A DNA stretch of 64,000 nucleotides from Amoebidium appalachense. Its lineage: Eukaryota > Ichthyosporea. Of this stretch, positions 1 through 12,237 are shown piece by piece. The notes under the pieces were generated by a model. The model had not been told where the DNA came from and searched no databases. It was given only the letters and a program-made list of their open reading frames with translations. Positions within the stretch are counted from its first letter, which is position 1. Each line of letters opens with the position of its first letter. Made by a program: the position numbers and the translations under genes. Location of the stretch: NCBI GenBank assembly GCA_963693365.1, contig CAVNZM010000005.1:2666001-2730000 (forward strand), written 5' to 3'.

Positions 1-817
1 TTGCACCTCAATCGGATTGCTCAGGCATGGGCTAGCACACAGCCAATGACCCAGTCCCTTGGCACACTGAGCCCTCGCACCATCCTTTGCCTGGCATGCA
101 ACACACGGTGACGGCTGATTGGTTGGTGGGGGGAGGTGGGCAAAAGTAGTGGAAAGACAGGTCCTATCCAGGACATTGACTGAGAGGGTATGTGTTGAAA
201 CGAGTTGGCGGTCGTGGTAGCTTTCGGATGCGCATGCACGCGCGCACTGGGGAAGGCCTGTTTCGACTCCATGGGGAAAAGGCTCGGAAAGACGGGTGTC
301 CACTGTGTGATGTATAGGTTAGTAGTTGATGCTGTACCAAGTAAACAGGATTAATATACATGCTCAAGTGCATACAACAACCTGTGCGCATTTCCCTATG
401 TTTGGGCAAACGAGCATGTGTTCTTTTGAGGTTATTCACGTGAGAAAGAAAGGGAGGCCGACCTATGCACTGCCAGGACACGAGTGGGTTCTTTTGCAAT
501 ATTCCAAGATACAAAAAGACCAAACAATTGAGGTACACAGCGAGGTGCCGGTGAATCTGTGCACCCATGACATAGGCCCAAGAAGCAAGAAGACCGGGAT
601 CCAGACGCGGTAATCAGCGGTGCAGGGGTCTGAAAAGCATTGGAAGAGGGGGACAGGGGTGTGGGGGTTGGGGTTGGGGTGGGCGGGGGGATGTGATGCA
701 GAGTACGAAGTACACACACGACGTACATCACCAGGCGGGGGAGGAGGGGAAGAAGGTACCTTCAATGTCAAATTGAGGGGGAAGGGGGGGGGAGGGGGTT
801 TGCAAGTACCTTCGATG
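1..817. other. 3' flank of the ankyrin-kinase gene; no gene seen
   Basis: No open frame here resembles a known domain on either strand. The stretch has G-rich simple sequence (about 650-700 and 780-800). A short motif around 752-770 repeats one near 806-822 (minus sense TGACATYGAAGGTAC), so the sequence following the kinase stop is partly duplicated. Missing C-lobe exons of the kinase could lie here or beyond the window edge, but I could not identify one. Confidence 0.5.
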
Positions 818-2608
818 TCATAGTTGAGGCCAGCCCACTGCTGTATGCTGTATTTTGTCAATCCTCTGGCGCAAATCACGACCGAGTTTCCCACTGAGCA
901 CGGAGGGCACCACCGCCCCGAATGAGTAGCTGTCGTGGTTCCGGTCGTACGCCGGCCTGTCCTCTATCACATGCACGAGGGTGGGGCATGTATACCCGGC
1001 GGTTTGCAAGCTTGGCTGAACTTCGTGTGCCCATCGGTCGAGAGCCAATCCGATATCAAACAACTTTGGGACCCAATCAGGTGTGACCACGACGTTGATT
1101 GGGCGTATATCACCGTGGAGTATGTTGTGAGAGTGCAAAAAGGACAAACCACGTGCCAATCCGGTGACGACACGAACTCTCAGCGACCAATGAAATGCGA
1201 CGGAAGCGATGTCAATTTTCAGAATTTGTTCGAGGGTTCTATACTCGGTGATATCGTAGACTAGGGTGCCCGGTACCCCACCCACTTTGCTGTAGCCAAG
1301 AACTCTTGCAATATTCGGATGGGTTAGTCCCCCTATCATTGGGTCCCTGTGTGCGTCATCAGTCAAATTTGTCACCCGTAGACGGTTGAGAATACATATT
1401 TCCCCCGAATCCGGCTTCTTGTACTTGAAAATAAGCCCAAGCTCACACTTCCCAACCTTGCACTCCTGCGACTAATTACCCGTCCCCTTGCGCAAAATCT
1501 CCTCTGTAAATTCCTTTCCATCGTCCATCGAGCCCTCACACTCACCATATGCTCCGGTTCCTGCGATTGGCTGCTTCTGCTCGATTTCCACATTTCCGAT
1601 TGGCTCATTTCGCTCTTCCTCATGACCATCATGATTGGTGTTCTGCGATTGTGCAGGGCACAACATTTCTCGATTGACTTCCTCTGCTTCCGCCATTTCA
1701 TGTTCGCTGTCGTTTTCTATTGCACGCTGCCCTGGCGGCTTTCCTTTCTTGAAATTGGTGAAGGGACAGGAGTGGTCTGTATTGTTTTCTTTCGGATCAC
1801 CAACAGATGCGGGGATGCTTGCGTGTGAAGCCGCAAGTGAAAGTATCGGAGTGAAATATTGTGTGTTAGGCAAATCGAACGAAGATGAGCCATTCTGCCG
1901 TTTCTCTTTACGATGGTGTTCTTCCTCTTGGCGTTCTGACTCTTCTCTTTCCCTCTCCTCCTCCCGCCTTCGTCTCTTTTCCTTCTCTTGCTTCTCCCCT
2001 TCTGTGTCCTCCTCCCCCTTTTTCCTCTTTTCGAACTCTTGTTTCTCCCTTTCTCTTTCTTCTTCAAAGCTCCGCTTCTTTTCATTCTCCTGCTTTCCCC
2101 TTCTAATTCCTCTTCCGTCTTTCGTTTCCTTTCATTCTCACTGCTATAGCCTCTTTGATGTCTTTTGTTTTGTTGCGTACTGGCGTGGTAGGTACGCCTT
2201 TTTCTTTGCTTTGATTTGTCAGTCCGAACCTTCGTGATGTGCGCCGCACAACAGCAGAGGGTGCAGACTGTGGCTTTGCTTTCGGTTCACGTGATGCCGG
2301 CTGTGGATTAAACAATGTCATAAATGGGGACTACACAACATGCACAGCACACAGACAAGTGTGGCGATGTTGGCAAAAACAAACGAAGACGGATTAGGAG
2401 TTGGGGGTTTATAACGCAACTTTTTTCCCCTCCTTCCTTCATCTCCTGCTTCTTCTTTTTTTTCTTGTTGTTCTTCTTCGTCTTCGTCTTCTTGCTCTCC
2501 ATCCATTGTTTTCCTCCCCACCCACCCCCCATCCCCTCCCTCTTTTTTGTGTGTGTGTGTGTGCGCGCGCTCGTGTACGCGCGCGCGCGTGTGTGTGGTG
2601 GTGGTGGT

Positions 2609-2659
<51 letters not shown>

Positions 2660-3179
2660 GGGGGTCACCTTGCAGGCACTCATCCAGTCGTCAACCATTT
2701 TCAGCACGGCATCATGGTGCTGGGCAATAGCACGCACCCTGTGCTGAAGGTATCATCATTATTAGCTTAGGCCCTTATCATATATATTATTACTTAGTTA
2801 TATATGCCTCATCCCCTTACTAAATCTCAACCAAGCCCCTCCTTGCCATAGTTGGTCTGGCTCTCGGCTGAGGCAGATGCATGCACACACGCTACCAGAC
2901 GGTCATGCCCATACGAATATCTTTACAGCTTCATCGGTCAAAAAAGAAAGAAAAAAAGAAAAAAGGTAGATTCACGTACCATGCATGTGTATATTGTGTG
3001 TGCACATGTATGCATATGTTCACACGCCAGCCATACATCGCCCTCCCTTATTGCATAGATCCCCTTCTCCAAAGTTCCCTCCCTTTTTGTATGTTTATGT
3101 GTGCCTTATGCACACGTGTGCTCGTGTGGACGGAAGGGATGTGTGCGCACCTCCATCCATATATGTACCCGCGTCCTTG

Positions 3180-3258
<79 letters not shown>

Positions 3259-4296
3259 TCTGTGTTTTGTGTGTAGGTGTGCAAGTCTGATTCGTTATGT
3301 CGTGAGTGAAGTAGGAAGATAATGCAGCTTTGTAGGAACTCGGCATGAGGAGTATAAACGGGATGCACGAGATATGGAGGGAGAAACAATTGTGTTTGCA
3401 CAAAAGTAACACCCTTTGCAACTCGTAGCCGTACTTAGGTTAATGAAACCTACCGGACTGGCACCCTTGTCCAGAAACATACGAACAATGCCTGCCTGCC
3501 CGTCCTTTGCTGCAACGTGGATCGGTGTCATCTGTATGGGATGAAATTTTCACCAACACATCATCACCCCCCCCCCCCCCCCCCCCCCCGGGGGGCTCCC
3601 CACGCCAATTGTAGTGATTCTACCTTGGGCACTATAATGATAAATGTGGGCTGCCGTGTGGATCTGCTTGCACTGACAAATGTCACCTTCACATCGTCAC
3701 GTTCCCTGCACACCGAAATGCAGGCAGGCAGGCAAACATTCTCCTGGTACCCTCCCCCCCCCCCCCGGTTTTTGCACACATTTAGGCTTGCAAAGGCTGT
3801 GATGTGCACACAATTGATACCGCAAAGGCATGTGTGTCACATTCTCAGGTAAGCTCCCTCTGATTTGTGACCACCTACCTTGTCCATGTTTCGTTTTTTG
3901 AGCAACTCCTTGACCACATCTTGCTCAAGAAGGACACCCATGACGGCCCCTTTCTGGTTCGTGCCGAACTCGGGTGGTACGCTTGCAGCAAAGTGGAGAA
4001 CATTTTCCTATGAAAGAACGAGAGGAGGGCGCGGGGGGGGGGGGGGGGGGGGGGGGGAGGGTTAGAACCAGTAAAATAACAGTCACAGGGAGACGTATGA
4101 GTAAGGAGTTGAGTGAGTCCAACTGATGAAAACAAGGGGGGAGGGGAGGGGAGGGTGGGTGGGTGGGTGGGTGGGTGGGGGTGGTGTGTGTGTGTGTGTA
4201 CGCGCGCAAATGTGTGTGTGTGTGTGTGCGCACATGCGGGTGAGTGGATGGGTGGGTGGGTGGGTGGGTGGGTGGGTGGGTGGTTGGGGGGAAGAA

Positions 4297-4327
<31 letters not shown>

Positions 4328-5508
4328 AACAAAAGATGGAAGGAGTTGACCGGGGGTCGAGTTTATGATTTTAAAAGAACAACTGAAATGAATATATGGA
4401 AGTACAGGCTCAAACAGAACTACCACTGCTATTATCATTCTCTTCCGGCACACGGGATGGGGTGGTCGTGATGTGTCTGTGTGCGTATGCATGTGCATGT
4501 GTGCCCGGCACATGTATGTTGGTGGGGGCAGGGGAAGGGACCGAGCACGTCAGGGCGAGAGATTAGGAGAGAGGGTGAGAATGAGTGGTAGAAAAAGAGA
4601 GAGAGAGAGAGCAAAAGCGAGAGAGGAGAACGAGAAGGGGGGAAGGGGCGGCCGCGTGAGGGGGGGGGGGGGGGGGGGAGAGGAGAAAGGGCGAAGGAGG
4701 GGGGTTTGACGATCAAACTCACTCCATCAATGTTGACAATGTCCATGCGTGCACCTCTCCCAAGGAGCATTTTGACCACCTCTGCTTTGTCGTAGTAGGC
4801 TGCATACATCAGTGCCGTGTTCTGGCCACACACACAGTGTTAGCACTTAGCACAATACATGGTGGCAACAATGCACCAATGCCCCCATACGATCCATGAG
4901 CATGCATGCATAAGGCCAAAAAATATGCCGTCACAGGCAGATGCACACGTGCACGGCCAAATCACACACATACATCCTTACACACGCACCAAATACACTG
5001 GCACGCATGCAAGTGGGCGTACGCGGCCGCGAACGCGTACCAACCCACTCATCCATACACGTGTGCGTGGCGTGCACATGCATTCAGGCACACACCAACA
5101 CAAGCACGCACTCACACACACGTACAGGTATGCACGCACAGGCACACATGTGCAGGTGTACATGCACATTGTGCTGTAATCAGAGGTGGAGCTGGGAGGA
5201 TACAGACCATAAAAAAAAAGAGAGAGAAATAACGAAGGGTGGGGTGGGGGAGAGGGAGGGAGAGGAGGGGGGGGGGGGTTGGAAATATGGTGCGCAGTGA
5301 GCGTCAAGTACAAGGATAGACAACGGAAATGACGGGGCACAACAACGTGTAGCAGGGTTGTGCGTTCACTTTTTGGCACTCAAGTAAGGGAACACAGAGA
5401 TGGCAGAAAGCAGGTGGGCTGCGGCTTGTGTACGATTGATAGAACTGCCGAAATAGTTCCTCCCCCCCCCCCCCCCCTCCCCCCGTCACCCCCAACCACC
5501 ACCCCCCC

Positions 5509-5539
<31 letters not shown>

Positions 5540-7600
5540 AAAACCACTCCCGGCTTCCCCTCTGTCCCCCCCCGATCACGCCCACAACATCCTGCGAATC
5601 AACCCGCACTTCTCTACCGTTGCCCATCTGCTATTGTTGGAATACAAAACAACAGCTATCCTTACCACAAACACACCCAAACTAGCAACGTGTAGCCTCT
5701 TTTAGCTTGTTATCGGTGTGTTTGAAGCCATGCACGGATACATGTGAAAAATCATCCACCGACACTTCTTGATTCTGTGCAGGAACACCTACCCCGCTTT
5801 CATTGGCGTTTTGATCAATGTCAAACCCTTGCTCGATCGGGAGTTCCACTGCATCAACATGGCCATTTCTAGCAGCAAAAGACAGTGGAGAGCACTGAGG
5901 AGGGCAAAAAAAAAAAAAAAAAAGAGAACGGAAAGGGCATGGATTGAAGCGGGAGAGGGGGGAGAGAAGAGGGGAAGAGGGGAGGAGGGGAGGAAAGGCT
6001 CGGGAAGTGAGGGAGGCATGGAGAGGAAGAATGGGGGAGGGGAGGGGGACGGTGTGACAACGAGGCGAGGGAGAGGGTGTGAGAACGAGGCGAGGGAGAG
6101 GGAGAGAGGATTAATGGATGGAGGGAGGGCGGGAGCGAAAGAGGGAGGAGGGGAGGAGGGAGGAAGTGAATTAGAGAGGGAAAAAGGGAGGAAGAGAGGG
6201 AAGAAGGGAGGGAGGCAGGGAAAGTTAAGCTGCTATACACATAGAAAATTTAATCATTTCAATATATTACATATATCTATGATTTTCAGGTAACACATGT
6301 GCTGATCTGTAAAGAAAAATGGGCAAGAGGGAAGGGTTGGAGGTCACCTCCTATTTTTCAATTCTAACCCATTATCCATATTTGTAACCCAAACTCAACG
6401 CTACATAAAGTGAGGAGGGGTTCAACCAAGCATATCACAAGGAGCCTTGCCCTTCATGTACTCCGCCCTCCATAGACAAGCATTAAGGACTAACACTAAC
6501 GGTTCAATACAGACTACGTACGCTGTCAGACTACAAAAATTTACCGCCGTCGGCTATAATCGTTATGGCATGTGACGCCACACTGAGATACTTCCATATA
6601 CGGACGTATCTCAGTGTGACGTCATTTTGAATTGATATTATCCCGGGAGTCTGTAGTCTGTGGGATACGTAGGGGGCCCCCCGGCAGATTCGGCCTTCTT
6701 CCACAACCGGGCCGTTTGGTTGGCTGGCGCGGGGCCGGGGTTACGTAAGGCGGTGGGGTCGGGGGAGGCCAGACCACGATATGGAGGTTTGGGGGGAGGC
6801 CTGCGCAGGGCCTTACGTAAGCCTTACGTAAGGCGGTCAGGCGGGGGCGGGGCGTAGTCTGTAATGAACTATTAGCCGTTAAGCTTCAGAGAATAGGGGT
6901 ACACATACGTTTTCCGAGCCGTGAATGATATCCACTCCCATCGACCTTGCTCTCTCCAACAAAGTGTTGATGGTGTCAACACAGCCGCTCTGGGCTGCAG
7001 CCATAAGCGGCCCAAGCTGTGTGCAGCAGGTGCTTAGATCCACAATATGCCATCTCAAACACAAAACATAAACAGACATACACATCAACCCCTGTTTTTT
7101 ATGTTTATTCAGAAGTCAGATTGTGGGTTAAAAGAGACCTGGCAGGTTGTCGTGAAATGGCATGAGGTTTCACGTTGAACGGGTGGGGTTTTGACTAGTC
7201 AATGCCTATTTTTCAATTTCACTTCTATGACATGGGGTTCGTGTGGTCTAAAAAGTTAGCATCTGATTTATAGGGGCTAAAAGAAAAAGGATCACTTAAA
7301 CAGTGGGACACAACATTCCTGAAGAGACTAACGTCACCAGCACATAACTTGATTGACCGTACACCATCTATTATGAGCCGAGTATATGTATGTGATATGT
7401 GCAATGCTTATTTTGTCAATGTGAGAGAGGGGATGGGGGAAAAGGCCTCCAGTCTCACGTAAATAGGACTTGGAAAGACGGTGGAAGAAGGGAAAGGGGA
7501 GGGGGAAGGTGGGCAGGCAGGGGGTGGGGGGCTTTCTCTGCTGCTAATGAATGTACCATGGTCGGGCTTCAAAGTGATCTATGCCTCATAAGATCCGATT

Positions 7601-7637
<37 letters not shown>

Positions 7638-8840
7638 ACCCCCTCCCCCCCCCCCCAAAAAAAAAGAAAAGAAAGCGGCAACCTATCCCGTCCGCTTGCA
7701 CAGCCCGAATATTGGCATCCTTTTCCAGCAGAAGTTTGACAACATTTGTGTGGCCTCCAATTGCGGCCTGGTGAAGGGGAGTCCCCTGCAGAAAAGAGAG
7801 GTGTCAATGGGCATCAGAACGTGGTGGCAATGCTCCTGTTGTCATTAAGAAAAAAGGAAGAAAGACAAGCAACACTCACACAAAAACCAAAAAAAAAAAC
7901 AAACAAAAAAAAACAAATTACAATAACGGCGCCGGATCTGTGGGGCTTGTGTACTATGTGGGTGCGGTTGCTAAATGGCTAATCAATGATCTGATCGGCG
8001 ACCAATCAACCGTTACGTTATTGATCGAGTGGCTCACCAGATTACGTAATATATGTGAATTTGCTCCAATCGCTCAAACCACGAAACAACTCCCGTGTGT
8101 CCGATTTCGCTTGGTCCCCCACGCGCAGACTTGGGTACTTTTCACTAGTAAACCCCTCCTGAAAATTGGCAGAAGTGGTTTTCCCGTTAGGATAAAGGCT
8201 TACACAGAGCCGTTTTGTTCGCCTCCGAGTATTACCTATGCTTCCCTAATACACTATGCTAGCCAATACATAGACATACCCTTAGAATCATAGGCGAACA
8301 GAACGGCTCTGTGTAAACGTTTGAATTAGTGAAAAAAACGTTTCTGCCAATTTTCGAGGGGGGTTTACTAGTGAAAAGTACCGAAGTCTGCGGGTGGAGG
8401 ATTATGCCGGCGGCTCAAAAACGGTTACTCGGGCGATTTCGTGTTTTGCCCGATTGGGCTAAAGGCTGATGATTACGTAATCCGTGAGCCACGAAATTTG
8501 ATCCAGTCAAATTTTAGATTGCGATTGGCCATAGATCAGGGACTTCTGTTACTTATAGCGAGGCCGCTCAAATAACTCCAAAGCCCACAGATCCGGCGCC
8601 CTTAGAGAAAAAAAGAACACGCACAATGGTCCCCCCCCCCCCCCCCCCCCCCCCCCACCCACCCACCCACACATAAAAGAAAGGCACAACCAAGAAACTA
8701 CTACCAACCAAAACCATGCATCAACCGAAATAAAGCATCCACACACACAAGACAGCGACAGGCATATCTGTTGATAACTAAAAGCAAGCTGCGCACGCTT
8801 AGCAGAGTGACACCTGCATTCACCCATACACGCCTGTGGA

Positions 8841-8889
<49 letters not shown>

Positions 8890-9044
8890 GGACCGGGCGC
8901 CAAAAACAACAAACAAAAAATGAAAAAATAAAAACTACCACCACATACCACCAGGACCTATTCCAGCCTCTCCCGCCGCCACCACTTTTAACTATTCCCC
9001 CCTTCCCCAAATGCACACAACAGTGATCATGCGAAAAGCATTTT

Positions 9045-9093
<49 letters not shown>

Positions 9094-9132
9094 CGTGTGT
9101 GTGCCAGTGTGTGTGCCCGTGCCTGTCGAAGT

Positions 9133-9176
<44 letters not shown>

Positions 9177-9386
9177 GGATGTATGTACCAATGTGTCTGG
9201 TTGACATCGGATTGTATTTTGTTTCTACCGTTTTATTAACGTATTCCAAAAGTCCGTTGAGTGGTTACATTGGTTGGCCATCTGATTTGCTTTCTTCTTT
9301 CTTTTCTATTTTTTTCTTCTATTTTCTTTTTCTATTTCTTCTACTTCTACTTCACCTTTTTTTTGTTTTTGTTTTTTTTGGATGCC

Positions 9387-9432
<46 letters not shown>

Positions 9433-11247
9433 GAAGAGGGGAGTTATGGTCTTCTTACCCCATACGTGTTTGTTGCATTCACACTTGCACCAGCAGCAAG
9501 CAGCATCTTTGCAGCCTCCAGGTGTCCATTATATGCTGCCAGATGCAGCGGGGTGTTATCCCACTCCCCAACGCTGCTACCCCCTTCTTCAACTTTGGCA
9601 ACCTGTGATTGATGTCAGGGTGCGGCAAGGAAACAGTAACACTTGTCTTAAACAATACCTGGCCTGTAAACAAGTAGAAAAGTTTTCTCCTGCATGCTTT
9701 TTTCCAAGCGTACCGTTGAGTGCTACTCTCACACCCGTTCAGGTAGCTTATCTCGTGGCACTATTTTGCAGATTTGTGATCAATGAGGTGATTGGTTATC
9801 TATTCTTGATTATCCTGCTGTGTGAGCATGGAACTCAGGCTTGTTGAAATCAAGAGGAAGAAAGTCGGCTGGTGAGATGGGACCCAGTCTAAAAGCTACC
9901 ATAAGACCCCACAACACCCTTGTTCAACAGCAACAAAAAAAAAATTGGAAGAGGAAAAAAAGAGAAAGAAAGAAACAGGCACATGATGTCGTGAAAAAGC
10001 GGCACGGCATTAGCTAAACTACATTGAATAAATATAACTTATCTACAGGTTCAAACGGATACTTTCTACACACATGCACGTTGGTGCGGGCGCTGGGGTC
10101 AGCACGACGCTGTAGCAATATTTCAACGATTCGTGTGCACCCTTGGTCTGCTGCGTCATGGAGAGGCGTGTACTGTGGGCAATGAAAAAGTTGTGTTGGG
10201 ATCTATGCCGAAACAACAAACCATATGTTACATTTTGTGTTTCAGGAAGTGCATCCTTGCAATCGTTGTCTATGTGTGTGTGTGCACGCATGGTTACCGA
10301 GTAGCAAATCATCGGCTTTTAACAGTGACCATATCTGGTTAATCCGACCTAACCGGCCCGACAGCACTATGCGTGCAGGCACCATTTGCTATGGGTATGA
10401 GCTATGTATGTCTACATGGACGTATTTCATATGACAGTAAAAATCTAGGTCTATATAAGTTGGATTCAAATGCATCATGGCGACGTCTGACAGTTGAGCA
10501 AAAGCACCACGCACAAATCTGTTAGATTTGGGAGCTGAAACCATTAGTGACATAGCGTTTAAACATCCACATACCCCTTCGTGGTTGGCGACAGTGGCAC
10601 TCGCTCCCCTTGTCAACAATAGCCCTGCCAGGTCTTCATGCTTGCTGCCGATTGCCTTATGCAGTGCTGTGTCCTACGAAGGACATAAACATTTCAAAAC
10701 AACACAACTTTCACTGTTCAAATGTGAGGACCTGTCCTCTCTCTTCCCTCCTCCCCCCCTCCACCCACCCACGCACGCGCGCACACACACACACAGGACA
10801 AGGTACAGGAATCCGTCAATCGTATGGCAGATTTCATCTACCCCACCTCAACTCTGCATCTTCGAGTTATCCCACTTCAACGCTCAGCTTGCTTCCGTAC
10901 ACTATGTACTTCAAAACAAAACACAACATGCACCCCTCCAGAATTTGGAAGAACACGAAATGATATGATTTGTAGAGAAAAGAAGGTGGAGGGCACAGGT
11001 GCAGGGCCGGAGATGAAGGGGGAGAGGAAAAAAGGGGAGGGAGGGAAGGGAGAGATGGAGGGGAAGATATGCATATCATTAAATATAGATATATAGCTAT
11101 ATGGAGAAAGTGTAGGTTGAAAAAGAGAGCAAGAGAGAAGGGGAAGGAGAGGAGGAAAGGCAAAGAAAGAGGGAGAGAGAAAGAGATAGAAAGAGATAGA
11201 GATAGAGAGGGAGGGAGAGGGGGGGGGGGGGGGGGGGGGGGGGGGAG

Positions 11248-11302
<55 letters not shown>

Positions 11303-11358
11303 ATGGGGGAGAGAGGGAGAGAGAGCGAGAAGGCCGGGGTGTGTGAGAGAGGGGGCTG

Positions 11359-11389
<31 letters not shown>

Positions 11390-11399
11390 AGAGAGCGAG

Positions 11400-11471
<72 letters not shown>

Positions 11472-12237
11472 GGAGAGAGGGAGAGAAAGTATTACTCTCT
11501 CTCACCATAGGTGTGAAAACTGGGGCCGATAGAAATGCAGAACCAGCGGTGCTTTTTTCATAAGTCAGCAAGTGACAGCGCGCAACTACAAACAATCTGC
11601 CAGATTTGTCAATATATTCTTAGATGCAGGCCTTACCCCCTCTTTGCCCCTGGCATGCAAGTGTGCTCTCCGCCTCAGGAGGCACTCCACCACTTCAACA
11701 TGACCTCTTTCTACAGCTTAGTGTAGTGCCGTGTTTCCTTCTTGGTTTGGCTGCAAGTGGTTTGAAAGATTATTACCTAGAAAGCCCATGATTGAAAGCA
11801 TGCGGCACTCAGTTTGAAAACAGAGCACGAACTCACACAACGAGACGTCTAGGAGCGCTCTCAAGACTCATATATCCTGTTCACATGCCCAAGTATCGCA
11901 AGCCACTCCTCGCCTCCTCTTCCTCCCGGCTCTCACGCTGCCCCCATTCTTAACGCCTACTTGCGCCCAGCCTCCCTCCCTCCCCTCCCCCCCCCCCCCC
12001 CCCCTCGCCCCCTCCCCCCCCCCCCTCCCCGCCCCGTCCTGACCGTCCCCTTCCCTACAGCCAAGACAGGTGTGGACAGTCACTCACGGTTCTAAATACG
12101 ACCAAGAGGAAGCTTCAGGCACTTACATCATTGACACCGCATCTCCCTTCATCCAGAAGTCGTTCAACCAGGGCGACATCACCGAGGGTCGCGGCTACTT
12201 GGATGGAGACAGGGTGGGCTCTGCGCTCAGATGCCAT
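818..12237 (-). CDS. Ankyrin-repeat, coiled-coil, kinase-like protein (possibly degenerate)
   Basis: Exons read on the minus strand: 12237-12127 (ATG after an in-frame TGA), 11750-11637, 10673-10575, 10172-10074, 9602-9459, 7785-7687, 7016-6909, 5894-5793, 4821-4723, 4007-3879, 3531-3454, 2743-2669, 2300-2142, then 2089 to about 818. All junctions are phase 0 and most ankyrin exons are 33-48 codons, one repeat per exon (TPLH/TALH...AA..GH...LL signatures). An E/K/R-rich coiled coil (about 2089-1900) and a linker precede a protein-kinase fold. It has the glycine loop (KVGKCELG), HPNI, a catalytic-loop variant HGDIRPIN, DIG for DFG, and DSYSFG. The VAIK lysine is replaced (ILNRL), the second loop glycine is Cys, and the frame stops after subdomain IX. 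Oddities are an in-frame TAA at 11720-11718, an in-frame TAG at 1474-1472, and an AT instead of GT at the donor after 7687. It is either a pseudokinase gene with skippable exons or a decaying gene. The 52-base intron 2141-2090 is my least certain splice. Confidence 0.75.
6483..6882. mobile_element. TTAA-flanked inverted-repeat element (MITE), copy 1, with internal GC-rich insertion
   Basis: The ends are inverted repeats: left TTAAGGACTAA...CGGTTCAATACAGACTAC, and right, read inward, TTAACGGCTAAT with a related tail, both starting at TTAA. The centre holds a hairpin whose arms are TGACGYCACACTGAGATAC and its complement (about 6569-6623). Compared with the copy at 58484-58703, this one carries about 180 extra GC-rich bases (about 6670-6850) containing TTACGTAAGG/CCTTACGTAA three times. 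TTAA ends are typical of piggyBac-type elements; no transposase is present. It lies in an intron of the ankyrin-kinase gene. Confidence 0.75.
7928..8600. mobile_element. Fold-back element, 673 bases, nearly complete palindrome
   Basis: The outer ends are exact inverted copies (GGCGCCGGATCTGTGGG at 7928 and its complement ending at 8600). Further inside, paired blocks include GTGGCTCAC...GATTACGTAAT (about 8030-8050 versus 8470-8495), GTACTTTTCACTAGTAAACCCC (about 8137-8158 versus 8365-8386), AAAATTGGCAGAA, and TACACAGAGCCGTT. The arms are about 300 bases with an unpaired centre near 8235-8290. No coding frame is seen, so it looks like a non-autonomous fold-back transposon. I found no clear target-site duplication. 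It sits in an ankyrin-kinase intron between exons 9602-9459 and 7785-7687. Confidence 0.8.
8628..9432. repeat. Cluster of long poly-C and poly-G tracts
   Basis: There are C runs at about 8631-8656 and 8843-8887 and G runs at about 9047-9092, 9133-9174 and 9390-9431 on the plus strand, each 25-45 bases. All fall within one intron of the minus-strand ankyrin-kinase gene. In its sense strand the intron therefore begins with a C run soon after the GTAAGA donor (9458) and carries G runs further in. Confidence 0.9.
11153..11490. repeat. (GA)n purine tract with embedded G run
   Basis: About 340 bases are almost purely purine on the plus strand: GA/GGGA repeats with an uninterrupted G run near 11221-11245 and long GA runs at 11250-11290 and 11407-11465. 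It is intronic in the ankyrin-kinase gene. Mirror-symmetric purine tracts of this kind can form triplex (H-DNA). The serine/leucine and arginine/glutamate frames predicted here are artefacts of the repeat. Confidence 0.9.

Noticed and set aside
818-12237. Alternative genetic code with TAA/TAG read as Gln
   Set aside because: Two in-frame stops in this gene suggested it, but SIN3, the LINE and gene 3 read cleanly and end with standard stops.
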